Shown here in pieces: positions 8,319 to 16,657 of a stretch of 64,000 nucleotides of DNA. The stretch lies in assembly GCA_963722815.1 (NCBI GenBank), contig CAVROM010000011.1:496001-560000 (forward strand), given 5' to 3'. The notes below the pieces were generated by a model that saw only the letters and a program-made list of their open reading frames with translations, searched no databases and was not told the DNA's origin. The stretch's first letter is position 1. Every line of letters starts with the position of its first letter. The translations under genes were made by a program, and so were the position numbers. Origin of the DNA: DASQFQ01 sp963722815 (GTDB lineage Bacteria > Actinomycetota > Thermoleophilia > Solirubrobacterales > Solirubrobacteraceae).

Positions 8319-9686
8319 CCCCCGCTAGGCACAAGTGCCTGGCTTGGCCCCCTGGGCGCCTTCCTCTCAATAACCCGCTCGAGCGCCGCCACGACGGCGG
8401 GGTCGAACTGCGTGCCCGCGCAGCGCCGCAGCTCGGCGAGCGCCAGGGCCGCGGGCATCGCCTCCCGGTAGGGCCGGTCGGTGGTCATGGCGCTGAACGC
8501 GTCGCAGACGGAGCAGATGCGCGCCTCGATGGGGATGGCGCTCCCGGCCAGGCCGTCGGGATAGCCCGTGCCGTCGAACTCCTCGTGCGACGCGCGCACG
8601 ATCACGCCCACGTTGGCCAGGACGCCGCCGACGGAGTCGAGCATCCGCTGGCCCTCGATCGTGTGGCGGCGCATGACCGCCCACTCCTCGTCGTCCAGCG
8701 GCCCCGGCTTGTTGATGATCTCCTTCGGGACGGCGATCTTCCCGACGTCGTGCAGGAGCGCGGCGAACTCGAGGTTGCGGAGCTGGGCGGCGGTCAGCCG
8801 CAGCCGCTCGCCGACCGCGACCGACAGCTCGACGACGTCGCGGCTGTGGCTGCCGGTGTACTCGTGGTCGAACTCGACGACGTCGCCGAGCAGCAGCGCG
8901 GTGCCGCGGTAGGCGGAGCTGAGCTCGAGCGCCTGATCGATCCGCCAGGAGCGCTCGCGCGCGAACAGCCACAGCAGGCCCATGAGCGGCAGCTCGAGCA
9001 GCACCGCTCCGGGATGGTCGACGGCCACCCACGCGATCGCGAAGCCGATCGGGGCCAGCGCGGCGTCGACGCCGTAGACCCACAGGCTGGGGCGGAGCGT
9101 CGCGCGCAGCGGGACGCCGAGCCCGGCGTGCTCGGCGAAGGCCGAGATCGCCGCGTCGAGGGCGAACATGGAGAGCAGGGCGAGCACGTAGACCGGCCAG
9201 GCCCCCGCCTGTGGCGCGGCGACGGCGGCCGCGCTGAAGACGAGCGCGGGCGCGACCGAGTGCCAGCGATTGGCCGAGGGCGAGGACCGCCCGCGCGCCG
9301 AGCCGGCGGGCACGGCTACGCGTGACCAGCGCCCCGAGCATGAGACCGGCGGCGACGTGCGCCGGCACGAGCGGCGCGGGGACGAGGAACAGCATCGGCA
9401 CCAGGACGAGGAGGAACGGGCACGTGTAGCCCGTGCCGATCTCGAAGCCGACCTGGCGCGCGACCGCGTAGAGGACGATCAGGAGCGCGCTGGTGCCGAT
9501 TGCGACGTCGCCGTCGGCGGGCAGCAGCAGCGGCATCGCGATCGCGACCAGCGCGAAGGCGACGGCCACGAGCGCCTCGACCGCGAGCTCGCGCTGCTCC
9601 AGCGACGTCCCCGCACGCGCCCGCGAGTCCTCGATCAGCCGCTCGGCCTCGGGGTCTTGGATCGGATCTAGGACGGGAATCGACAT
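8315..9686 (-). CDS. HD-GYP domain membrane protein (putative cyclic-di-GMP phosphodiesterase), one frameshift
   Basis: ATG 9686 starts MSIPVLDPIQDPEAERLIEDS. Several hydrophobic segments follow (ALVAVAFALVAIAMPLLLP, ALLIVLYAVARQVG, FLLVLVPMLFLVPAPLV). Near 9272 the frame changes by one base and continues as NRWHSVAPALVFSAAA with more membrane helices. The HD-GYP domain then appears: LEFAALLHDVGKIAVPKEI, RRHTIEGQRML, ASHEEFDGTGYPDGL, RICSVCDAFSAMT. These domains hydrolyse c-di-GMP. The metal ligands HD and DG..GYP are kept, and the first His of the usual HH pair is Ser. The last seven residues are encoded by a dispersed hairpin repeat. Confidence 0.8.
8319..8350. repeat. Gene-end hairpin repeat, copy B
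   Basis: CCCCCGCTAGGCACAAGTGC and the following CTGGCTTGGCC lie between two convergent genes. GCTAGGCAC pairs with GTGCCTGGC around an AA loop. The repeat is also coding: read leftwards it gives the HD-GYP protein its C-terminal residues ALVPSGG and its stop. Confidence 0.75.
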
Positions 9687-9722
9687 CGTGCGGCGCGCCC
9701 CCTCGGCGCGCGGGCGAAGCTG

Positions 9723-10335
9723 CTAGCCGCGCATCTTCGGGTCGACCCAGAAGTCGTCGACCTGGAAGTGGCTCTTGGTCCCGCCGGCCACGAAGGTGAA
9801 GCGGGCCTGCTGCCAGCCGGGGCTTGTTGCTCGGGTGGATGTTCATCCCGCCCGACAGCGTCCAGTCGCTCTTGTCGCCGTGGAACTGGCCGGTGTTCTT
9901 CGGCGCGGTCCAGTCGCCGTTGCGCAGGTACGAGACGTAGAACGAGACGCCCTCGCCGCCCGAGACGTTACGCACGAACAGCCGGGACCGCGGGTAGTCG
10001 GAGGTGATGCAGAGCGGCGGGCTGGTCGCCTGCGCCCCGCTGGGAAGGTCGAGCACGCCCCCGCGGGAGGCGTCCCCCTCGATGCTCGCGCCGCGGGTGA
10101 GCTCCCAGCTCGTCGGGCCCTCGAAGTTCCCGCCCGGCGCCAGGGTGTAGAGGTTCTTGTCCTTGAAGTCCAGCAGCGGCTGCGAGAACAGACCGTGGCT
10201 GCAGTCGGAAAGCGGCGCGACCGGCGTCGGGGTGGACACGGCGGTGGCCGCGTGGGCCGAGCCGGCGCCGAGGCCGAGGGCCGTGACGGTGAGGACGGCG
10301 CCGAATCCGTGGCGCGCAAGGGTGCGTAGGTTCAT
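9723..10335 (-). CDS. Secreted protein of unknown function, one frameshift
   Basis: ATG 10335 begins MNLRTLARHGFGAVLTVTALG followed by GAGSAHAA, a clear Sec signal peptide. The mature part looks all-beta: DCSHGLFSQPLLDFKD, YTLAPGGNFEG, SWELTRGASI, SDYPRSRLFVRNVSGGEGVSFYVSYL, DWTLSGGMNIHPSN. Near 9828 the frame shifts and continues as PGWQQARFTFVAGGTKSHFQVDDFWVDPKMRG, then TAG 9725-9723. Total about 203 aa. The layout resembles carbohydrate-binding-like jelly-roll proteins, but I do not recognise a named family. Confidence 0.6.
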
Positions 10336-10409
10336 CAAAGCTCCATGCTCAGGGTCTCTGCCCTGGTCATCGGCAGTTGAGCAACGCACTGGAGGCCGGC
10401 TGGACGCTT

Positions 10410-10860
10410 CTACGACCCCGCTTGCAGTCGGTCCACGAAGGCAGCCTGCGCCGGCACGAGCTTCTCGCGTGCGCGGGCGAGCGGGAACCACTCGGCGCGA
10501 TCGATCTCGGGGAACGCCTGCCGCCGGCCTGACCGGGGCGGCCACTCCATCTCGAACGTGTTCGAGTGCGCCGCCGTCGCGTCGAGGTCGCCCTCGGCCG
10601 CCCAGCAGACCACGACCTTGCCGTTCTTCTGCTTGACCTCGCCGAGCGGGCGCAGCTCTGCGTCGTCAGGCGAGCGCCGACCCCAGCTCCTCCTCGAACT
10701 CGCGCCGGGCCGCGGCCTGCGGATCCTCGCCGTCCTCGTACTCGCCCTTGGGGATCGACCAGGCGCCGTCGTCGCGCTTGGCCCAGAACGGGCCGCCGGG
10801 ATGGACGAGGAGGACCTCACCGCGGCGGTGGAGGAGGATGCCGGCGCTGCGCTTGGGCAT
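10410..10860 (-). CDS. Nudix hydrolase, one frameshift
   Basis: ATG 10860 gives MPKRSAGILLHRRGEVLLVHPG. The Nudix box is complete: G-EYEDG-E-DPQAAAR-REFEEELG (GX5EX7REUXEEXGU). Near 10672 one extra base breaks the frame; the protein resumes as PDDAELRPLGEVKQKNGKVVV, FEMEWPPRSGRRQAFPEIDRAEWFPL and ends AAFVDRLQAGS at 10410, about 149 aa. It resembles small NUDIX/diadenosine-polyphosphate hydrolases of actinobacteria. Its ATG overlaps the upstream oxidoreductase TGA by one base, so they are co-transcribed. Confidence 0.8.
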
Positions 10861-11873
10861 CAGAGCCGCACGACGACCTTGCCGAGGTGCTCGCCCCGGA
10901 GCATCTCGACGAACGCCCGCGGCGCGGCCTCGATCCCGCCCTCGACGATCGATTCGGCGAGCACGAGCCGGCCGTCGGCCAGCAGCCCGCCGACCTCGTC
11001 GAGGAACGCGTCCTGCGACGCCGCGTGGTCGGAGACGATGAAGCCGCGCATGCGCCCGCGCTTGCCGACCAGCAGCGCGAGGTTGCGGGGGCCGGGCGCC
11101 GGCTCGGTCGCGTTGTACTGCGACACGGAGCCGCACAGCGCGATCCGGCCACCGCGGTTCAGCGCGCCGATGGCGGCCTCGAGCTGCGGCCCGCCGACGT
11201 TGTCGAAGTAGACGTCGACGCCGTCGGGCGCCGCCTCGGCGAGCGCCGTCCGCACGTCGTCGCGGTGCGAGAAGGCGGCGTCGAAGCCGAGCACGTCGCG
11301 CACGTAGGCGACCTTCTCCGGCGCGCCCGCGCTGCCGATCACACGGCAGCCGCGCGCCTTCGCGATCTGGCCGGCCACGCTGCCGACGGCGCCGGCCGCC
11401 GCCGACACGAACACCGTCTCGCCCTCGGCGATCGGCGCGATCTCGGTCACGCCCACCCACGCGGTGAGCCCCGGCATCCCGAGCGCGCCGAGCAGCGCGC
11501 TGGGCGACACGCCGTCCGGCACGGCGCCCGGCTGCACGCGGTCCGCGTCGACCAGCGCCGCCTCGCGCCAGCCGAGCTGGTGCACCACGAGCGACCCCGG
11601 CTCGCCGCCGGCCACGACCTCGCCGACCGCGCCGCCGTACATCGCCTTGCCGAGCTCGTAGGGCGGGACGTAGGACTTCGCGTCGTTCATGCGGCCGCGC
11701 ATGTACGGGTCGACGCTCATGAACGCGTTGCGCACGAGCAGCCTCCCGTCCTCCGGCTCGCCGAGCTCGACCTCGGCGAGCTCGAAGTCCTCGGGCTTCG
11801 GCTCACCCACGGGGCGCTGCGCCAGTCGGACCTCGCGGCTCCTCACGGGACCGAACAATAGGCTCCGGGCCAT
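10860..11873 (-). CDS. NADP-dependent medium-chain oxidoreductase (leukotriene/curcumin reductase type)
   Basis: About 337 aa from ATG 11873, or 328 aa from GTG 11846. The order is typical of the prostaglandin/curcumin reductase branch of zinc-independent MDR enzymes: RNAFMSVDPYMRGRM, GAVGEVVAGG, LGMPGLTAWVG, then the nucleotide-binding motif SAAAGAVGSVAGQIAKARG, and FDNVGG, GRIALCGSVSQYN. Such enzymes reduce the double bond of enones with NADPH. ATG 11873 shares CATG with the divergent SDR start, so GTG 11846 leaves more room for promoters. It is followed directly by the Nudix gene. Confidence 0.88.
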   Translation of the reverse strand: MARSLLFGPVRSREVRLAQRPVGEPKPEDFELAEVELGEPEDGRLLVRNAFMSVDPYMRGRMNDAKSYVPPYELGKAMYGGAVGEVVAGGEPGSLVVHQLGWREAALVDADRVQPGAVPDGVSPSALLGALGMPGLTAWVGVTEIAPIAEGETVFVSAAAGAVGSVAGQIAKARGCRVIGSAGAPEKVAYVRDVLGFDAAFSHRDDVRTALAEAAPDGVDVYFDNVGGPQLEAAIGALNRGGRIALCGSVSQYNATEPAPGPRNLALLVGKRGRMRGFIVSDHAASQDAFLDEVGGLLADGRLVLAESIVEGGIEAAPRAFVEMLRGEHLGKVVVRL

Positions 11874-12648
11874 GGAGCTCGAGGGCAGGCACGTCGTCGT
11901 CACCGGCGCCGGGCGCGGCATCGGCCGCGCGCTCGCGCTGCGCTTCGCCGACGAAGGCGCGCGCGCCGTCGTCGTGTCCGACATGGACGAGGCCAACGCC
12001 CGCCAGGTGGCGAGGGAGATCGGCGGCCTCGCGATCACCGCGGACGTCGGGCGCGAGCAGGACATCCGCAAGCTGATCAACCGCGCGGAGGGCGTCAACG
12101 GCCCGATCGACCTCTTCTTCTCCAACGCCGGCATCACCGGCCCCAGCGGCGGCCCCGAGATCCTCGACGCCGACTGGGACCTGCTGTGGCGCGTCAACAC
12201 GATGTCGCACGTGTGGGCCGCCCGCGCGCTGCTGCCCGGCATGCTCGAGCGCGGCGAGGGCTACCTCTGCAGCACCGCGTCCGCCGCCGGCCTGCTCGCC
12301 CAGCTCGGCGCGATCGGCTACACGGTCACCAAGCACGCCGCGGTGGCGGTCGCCGAGTGGCTCTCGATGACCTACGGCGACCGCGGCATCCGCGTCTCCT
12401 GCCTGTGCCCCCAGTACGTGCGCACGCCGATGGTCACCGAGGGCGAGCTGCCGGTCGAGAAGCTCGAGCAGGTGGCCACCATCCTCGAGCCCGAGCAGGT
12501 CGCCGACGCGGTCGTCGACGCGATCCGCGAGGAGCGGCTCTTGGTCCTCCCCCATCCCGAGGTCGGGACCTATATGAGCCACCGCGGCGACGACCACGAG
12601 CGCTGGCTCCGGGGAATGCGCCGGTTGCAGGGATATCTTCAGGTGTAG
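11872..12648 (+). CDS. Short-chain dehydrogenase/reductase
   Basis: 258 aa from ATG 11872. The classical SDR cofactor motif TGAGRGIG follows the first strand. NAG is seen in FFSNAGITGPSGG, the catalytic Ser in LCSTASAAG, and YxxxK in GYTVTKHAA. The acidic residue after strand 2 (SDMDEAN) suggests NAD(H) preference. C-terminal ERWLRGMRRLQGYL is common in actinobacterial SDRs of unknown substrate. It diverges from the MDR oxidoreductase with overlapping start regions. Confidence 0.9.
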   Translation: MELEGRHVVVTGAGRGIGRALALRFADEGARAVVVSDMDEANARQVAREIGGLAITADVGREQDIRKLINRAEGVNGPIDLFFSNAGITGPSGGPEILDADWDLLWRVNTMSHVWAARALLPGMLERGEGYLCSTASAAGLLAQLGAIGYTVTKHAAVAVAEWLSMTYGDRGIRVSCLCPQYVRTPMVTEGELPVEKLEQVATILEPEQVADAVVDAIREERLLVLPHPEVGTYMSHRGDDHERWLRGMRRLQGYLQV

Positions 12649-12705
12649 AGGACCCGCACACGGGTACCAGCGGGTCGCCGTTCCTGTCCCTAACGGAGGT
12701 CCCTG

Positions 12706-12879
12706 ATGGAGCCGTGCGAGCACGTCGGTTTCCACACCGGTCAAGGTCGCTATGACCAGACCGCCGAGCGGTTGCGCTACGTGATCGTCTGCGACGCGTG
12801 CGAGGCCGAGGTGCGGGAGCTGGAGACGCAGGAGTACCGGCCGCAGTTCACGCCGCGGGGCATGCCCGAAGCCGCGTAG
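12706..12879 (+). CDS. Small zinc-ribbon-like protein (57 aa)
   Basis: MEPCEHVGFHTGQG starts at ATG 12706. The RBS GGAGG (12694-12698) sits eight bases upstream, the best Shine-Dalgarno in this part of the window. Four likely metal ligands are spaced C-x-x-H at the N-terminus and CDAC in the middle (VIVCDACEAEVRELE). The protein is acidic and ends GMPEAA before TAG 12877-12879. It lies alone between the SDR and the LLM oxidoreductase. I do not recognise a family; the strong RBS and paired metal ligands argue that it is real. Confidence 0.65.
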   Translation: MEPCEHVGFHTGQGRYDQTAERLRYVIVCDACEAEVRELETQEYRPQFTPRGMPEAA

Positions 12880-12889
12880 AGTCCCGCCG

Positions 12890-13720
12890 ATGGACACCGG
12901 CGTGGCGATGTTCCCCACGCACGACGCCATCGGCCCCGGCGAGCTGGCGGCGTTGGTCGAGGAGCGCGGGCACGGCTCGCTGTGGTTCCCCGAGCACACG
13001 CACATCCCGGCCAGCCGCGACTCGCCGTTCCCCGGCGGCGGCGAGATGCCGCGCCGCTACGCGCACACCTACGACCTGTTCGTGGCGATGACGGCCGCCG
13101 CCGTCGCCACCCGGCGGCTGCGGGTGGCGAGCGGCATCTGCCTGATCATCGAGCGCGATCCGATCACCACCGCGAAGGAGGTCGCGAGCATCGACCACCT
13201 CTCCGGCGGTCGCGTCGAGTTCGGGGTCGGCGCGGGCTGGAACCGCGAGGAGATGGCCAACCACGGCACGGATCCGAGCCGCCGCTTCTCGCTCATGCGC
13301 GAGCGCGTCGAGGCGATGAGGGCGATCTGGACGCAGGAGGAGGCCAGCTACCACGGCGAGCACGTGAACTTCGAGCGCATCTGGTCGTTCCCCAAGCCGG
13401 TGCAGCTGCCGCACCCGCCGGTGGTGATCGGCGGCAACGGCGAGAAGGTGCTCGACCGCGTGCTCCGCTACGGCGACGCGTGGGCGCCGCAGCACCGCCA
13501 CGGGAACATCGTCGAGCGGCTGCCGGAGCTGTGCGAGCGCGCCGAGAAGCCGATCCCGGTGACGGTGTTCGGCGTGCCCGCCGACGCCGCCGAGCTCGCC
13601 AAGTACGAGGAGGCCGGCGTCGACCGCGTCGTGCGCTGGCTGCCCGCGGCGCAGCGCGGGCCGGTCGAGCGCGAGCTCGAGGCCTTCGAGGACGCCGTCC
13701 GCGAGCTGCGCGGCGAATGA
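12890..13720 (+). CDS. LLM-class F420-dependent oxidoreductase
   Basis: 276 aa from ATG 12890. The luciferase-like TIM barrel is recognisable: GSLWFPEHTHIPASRDSPFPGG near the start, RVASGICLIIERDPITTAKEVAS, LSGGRVEFGVGAGWNREEM, and HPPVVIGGNG, YGDAWAPQ towards the end. These features fit the TIGR03619-type F420-dependent subfamily common in mycobacteria and Thermoleophilia. The substrate is unknown. The stop overlaps the ATG of the cupin gene (ATGA, 13717-13720), so the two form an operon. Confidence 0.88.
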   Translation: MDTGVAMFPTHDAIGPGELAALVEERGHGSLWFPEHTHIPASRDSPFPGGGEMPRRYAHTYDLFVAMTAAAVATRRLRVASGICLIIERDPITTAKEVASIDHLSGGRVEFGVGAGWNREEMANHGTDPSRRFSLMRERVEAMRAIWTQEEASYHGEHVNFERIWSFPKPVQLPHPPVVIGGNGEKVLDRVLRYGDAWAPQHRHGNIVERLPELCERAEKPIPVTVFGVPADAAELAKYEEAGVDRVVRWLPAAQRGPVERELEAFEDAVRELRGE

Positions 13721-14313
13721 CCGACGAGTACATCCTCGACACGCCCGTGGTGCGGGAGTTCGTGGCCGGCGTGCGCGCGACGATCGCCACCTCCGGCTCG
13801 CCGGCCGAGGCGTGCGACGCGATCCGCCCGCGCTTCGCGGAGCTGCTCGCCGACGACGGCTGGCTGCCCGCCCGGTATCAGGAGGGCGACCCGGACAGCG
13901 GGATGGGCGGCGGCATCGGCCAGTGGCTGCTGTTCCGCGCCGGCGACCGCTCGCTGACGCTGTTCGCGCTCGTCGTGCCCTCCGGCTCGCAGACGCCGAT
14001 CCACGACCACCTGGCGTGGGGGCTCGTCGGGCTGTATCGCGGTACCCAGGACGAGGAGATCTACGCGCGCGACGACGCGGGCGTGCTCACGCGCAGTGAG
14101 GCGCGAGCGCTGCAGCCCGGCGACTTCTACGCGCTGCTGCCGCCGCGCGACGACATCCACCGCGTCCGCACCACGTCGCCCGAGACGTCGGTCTCGCTGC
14201 ACCTGCTGACCAACGACACCGGCTGCGTGTGGCGCCACGCGTTCGACGAGCACACCGGCGCGGAGACGCCGTTCCGCTCGGGCTACGTCAACGTGGAGTG
14301 TCCGCCAGCGTGA
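13717..14313 (+). CDS. Cysteine dioxygenase-like cupin
   Basis: 198 aa. The cupin core PSGSQTPIHDHLAWGLVGLYRGTQDEE contains the HxH..E metal site expected of the cysteine-dioxygenase/DSBH family. PGDFYALLPPRDDIHRVRTT supplies the third His, and SVSLHLLTNDTG closes the barrel. Relatives are annotated as predicted metal-dependent enzymes. It overlaps the F420 oxidoreductase by 4 bp, and its 3' end overlaps a convergent thioesterase by 26 bp. A frame-damaged paralogue lies at 44222. Confidence 0.8.
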   Translation: MTDEYILDTPVVREFVAGVRATIATSGSPAEACDAIRPRFAELLADDGWLPARYQEGDPDSGMGGGIGQWLLFRAGDRSLTLFALVVPSGSQTPIHDHLAWGLVGLYRGTQDEEIYARDDAGVLTRSEARALQPGDFYALLPPRDDIHRVRTTSPETSVSLHLLTNDTGCVWRHAFDEHTGAETPFRSGYVNVECPPA

Positions 14314-15016
14314 TCCACAGCGCGCGCCCGCGCGCCAGGACACGGCCATCCGTGCCGAGGAGCGCGGACGCGGTGTGGTGCTTTCGCCCTTCGCTGGCGA
14401 TGTGCCAGCCGAGCGCGATCGTCGGCTCGCCAACCTCCACGCAGTCGAGCCGTTCGACCGCGAGCCGGGCGAGCAGGCTCGGGCGGTCCCAGTCCCACAG
14501 GGGCGGCGTGTAGCTCGGGCAGTCGAGCGCGGCCCACACCATGTCGGGCGCGACGCAGCCGTTGCGGCTGGGGACGGTGGCGTCCGCGAGGAAGACCGAG
14601 GCGGTCACGCCGGGGTGCCCGTGCAGCGGGCCGAAGTGGATGCCGAGGCCGTCGTGGCGCTCGGAGCCGCAGACGTAGCAATCGGAAAGCAGGCCGCGCT
14701 TGTTATGGCCCGGATGCCGCCGCATCGCCTCGCGCGCCTCGGCAAGCGACGGGCGCACCGGCGGGTGCGCGTCGACCGAGTCGATCGGCCGCGCCTCGGC
14801 GACCAGCGCGCCGTGGTGGCGGACGACGACGTCGCCGTCCTCGATGAAGCTGACGTCCAGCGGCACGCCGAGCGGCGGCGGCATGCGCAGGCTCACCACG
14901 GCGGGGCCGTCGACGAGCTCGCCGACCGCGCCGCAGGCGTAGCCGCCGTTGGCGGTGCCGGGCGGCCCGTTGAAGCGCGGGTCGAGGCGGAGGCTTGCGC
15001 TGGCGATCTCGAGCAT
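14288..15016 (-). CDS. Acyl-CoA thioesterase-like (hotdog) protein
   Basis: 242 aa from ATG 15016. RFNGPPGTANGGYACGAVGELVDGPAVVSLRMPPPLGVPLDV is the first hotdog half and is typical of actinobacterial thioesterase-superfamily proteins. A CYVCG motif sits at mid-protein in LLSDCYVCGSERHDGLGIHFGPL. The second half has APDMVWAALDCPSY and GWHIASEGRKHHTASALLGTDGRVLARGRALWI. The substrate is unknown. Homologues are about this size, so it is complete. Confidence 0.75.
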   Translation of the reverse strand: MLEIASASLRLDPRFNGPPGTANGGYACGAVGELVDGPAVVSLRMPPPLGVPLDVSFIEDGDVVVRHHGALVAEARPIDSVDAHPPVRPSLAEAREAMRRHPGHNKRGLLSDCYVCGSERHDGLGIHFGPLHGHPGVTASVFLADATVPSRNGCVAPDMVWAALDCPSYTPPLWDWDRPSLLARLAVERLDCVEVGEPTIALGWHIASEGRKHHTASALLGTDGRVLARGRALWITLADTPR

Positions 15017-15056
15017 GCAGGACCAGAGACGGCCCGCGGCGTAGGACTATTCCCAG

Positions 15057-15623
15057 ATGCGCATCGACCACGCGATCTGGGCCACATCCGACCTTGACGC
15101 GGCCGCGGCGCGCTTCGAGCGCGAGTACGGGCTGGCCGCAACGGGCGGCGGGCGCCACGCGGGCATGGGCACGCACAACCGGATCGTGCCGCTGGGCGGC
15201 GGCTACCTCGAGCTGCTGGCGATCGCCGACGCCGACGAGGCCGCGGCGTCGCCGCTGGGACGGTTCGTGGACGCCGGCATCGAGGGCTGGATGGGCTGGG
15301 CGGTGGTGGTGGACGACGTCGACGCGGTCGCCTCGCGGCTTGGCACGGACATGACGGTGATCGCGCGGGCGGGCTTCACCGCCCGCCTGACCGGCGTGGT
15401 CGAGGCGCTGGCCGAGCCGACGCTGCCGTTCTTCCTGGCGCGCGACGAGGGCACGCCGGATCCCGGCGAGGGCGCTGCCGCGGGCGGCCTGACGTGGATC
15501 GAGGTGGCCGGCGATGCCGAGCGCCTGCGCGAGTGGCTGGGCGGCGCCGGACTGCCGGTGCGGGTGCGGCCGGGTGAGCCGGCAGTGCTTGCGGTGGGCG
15601 CCGGCGAGCGCGAGCTACGGTGA
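15057..15623 (+). CDS. Glyoxalase-like (VOC) domain protein
   Basis: 188 aa from ATG 15057. MRIDHAIWATSDLDAAAARFERE is the usual beginning of the Glyoxalase_3 type. GMGTHNRIVPLGGGYLELLAI supplies a metal-binding strand (HN.., E), and GLTWIEVAGDAERLREWLGG begins the second repeat. These proteins bind a divalent metal and catalyse varied isomerase or lyase chemistry. The TGA overlaps the GTG of the next gene, so it is co-expressed with the alpha/beta-hydrolase. Confidence 0.8.
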   Translation: MRIDHAIWATSDLDAAAARFEREYGLAATGGGRHAGMGTHNRIVPLGGGYLELLAIADADEAAASPLGRFVDAGIEGWMGWAVVVDDVDAVASRLGTDMTVIARAGFTARLTGVVEALAEPTLPFFLARDEGTPDPGEGAAAGGLTWIEVAGDAERLREWLGGAGLPVRVRPGEPAVLAVGAGERELR

Positions 15624-16651
15624 GCGCTCGCATGAAGCTCCGTACCAGCCGCATGGAAACCGCCTACATCGAGTCCGGCCCGCAGGACGGGATCCCGGTC
15701 GTGCTGCTGCACGGCAACCTGTCGACCGGCCGCTTCTACTCGCACCTGTTCGAGGGAGCGCCGGAGCGCTACCGCTTCATCGCGCCGGACATGCGCGGGT
15801 TCGGCGACTCCGAGCGGCTGCCGATCGACGCCGCGCGCGGGCTGCGCGACTGGGCCGACGACACCCACGCGCTGGTCGAGGCGCTGGGGATCGAGCGGCT
15901 TCTGCACCTGGTCGGCTGGTCGACCGGCGGCGCCGCGATCGCCGCCTACGCGCTGGACCGGCCGGTGGCGTCGCTGACCTTCATCGATCCGGTCTCGCCC
16001 TACGGCTACGGCGGCTCCCACCCCGACGGCACGCCGTGCTGGCCGGACTGGGCCGGCAGCGGCGGCGGCACCGGCAACCCCGAGTTCACCGCTCGCCTGG
16101 CCGCCGGCGACCGCTCCGACGAGGGCGACACCGCGCCGCGCAACGTCCTGAAGAGCTCCTACTGGGCGCCGAGCCACGACGAGCCGCGGCTCGAGGAGCT
16201 GCTCGGCGAGGTGCTCAAGTCCGTCACCGGCGACGACGGCTACCCCGGCGACGCCACGCCGTCGGAGCACTGGCCGGGAGTGGCGCCGGGCACGCGCGGG
16301 ATCCTCAACGCGCTGTCGGGCAAGTACTGCAACTGGGCCGGCATCGTCGACCTCGAGCCCAAGCCGCCGATCCTCTGGACCCACGGGACCGCCGACATCG
16401 TGGTCGCCGACGGCTCGCCGTGGGAGATGGGCACGCTCGGCTCGCTGGGCGCGGTGCCGGGCTGGCCGGGCGCCGAGCAGTTCCCGCCGCAGCCGATGGT
16501 CGCCCAGATCCGCAGCGTGCTCGAGCGCTACCGCGAGGCCGGCGGCCGCGCCGAGATGGAGCTGTTCGCGGGCTCCGGCCACTTCCCGCCGATCGACGCG
16601 GCGGAGCGCTGGAGCGAGCTGTTCTTCGAGTTCCTCGCGTCGGCCGAGTAG
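15620..16651 (+). CDS. Alpha/beta-hydrolase
   Basis: 343 aa from GTG 15620, or 339 from ATG 15632. The oxyanion region VVLLHGNLSTG, nucleophile elbow GWSTGG (Ser about 101), acid in HGTADIVV and histidine in GSGHFPP form a full catalytic triad. An unusually Gly/Asp-rich insert (GYGGSHPDGTPCWPDW to DDGYPGDATPSEHWPG) covers the cap region. The family often carries prolyl iminopeptidase or haloalkane dehalogenase labels; the substrate cannot be told here. Confidence 0.85.
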   Translation: MSARMKLRTSRMETAYIESGPQDGIPVVLLHGNLSTGRFYSHLFEGAPERYRFIAPDMRGFGDSERLPIDAARGLRDWADDTHALVEALGIERLLHLVGWSTGGAAIAAYALDRPVASLTFIDPVSPYGYGGSHPDGTPCWPDWAGSGGGTGNPEFTARLAAGDRSDEGDTAPRNVLKSSYWAPSHDEPRLEELLGEVLKSVTGDDGYPGDATPSEHWPGVAPGTRGILNALSGKYCNWAGIVDLEPKPPILWTHGTADIVVADGSPWEMGTLGSLGAVPGWPGAEQFPPQPMVAQIRSVLERYREAGGRAEMELFAGSGHFPPIDAAERWSELFFEFLASAE

Positions 16652-16657
16652 TCGTCG

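Noticed and set aside
10336..10409. Possible promoter for the secreted protein at 9.7-10.3 kb
   Set aside because: No convincing -10/-35 pair could be picked by eye.
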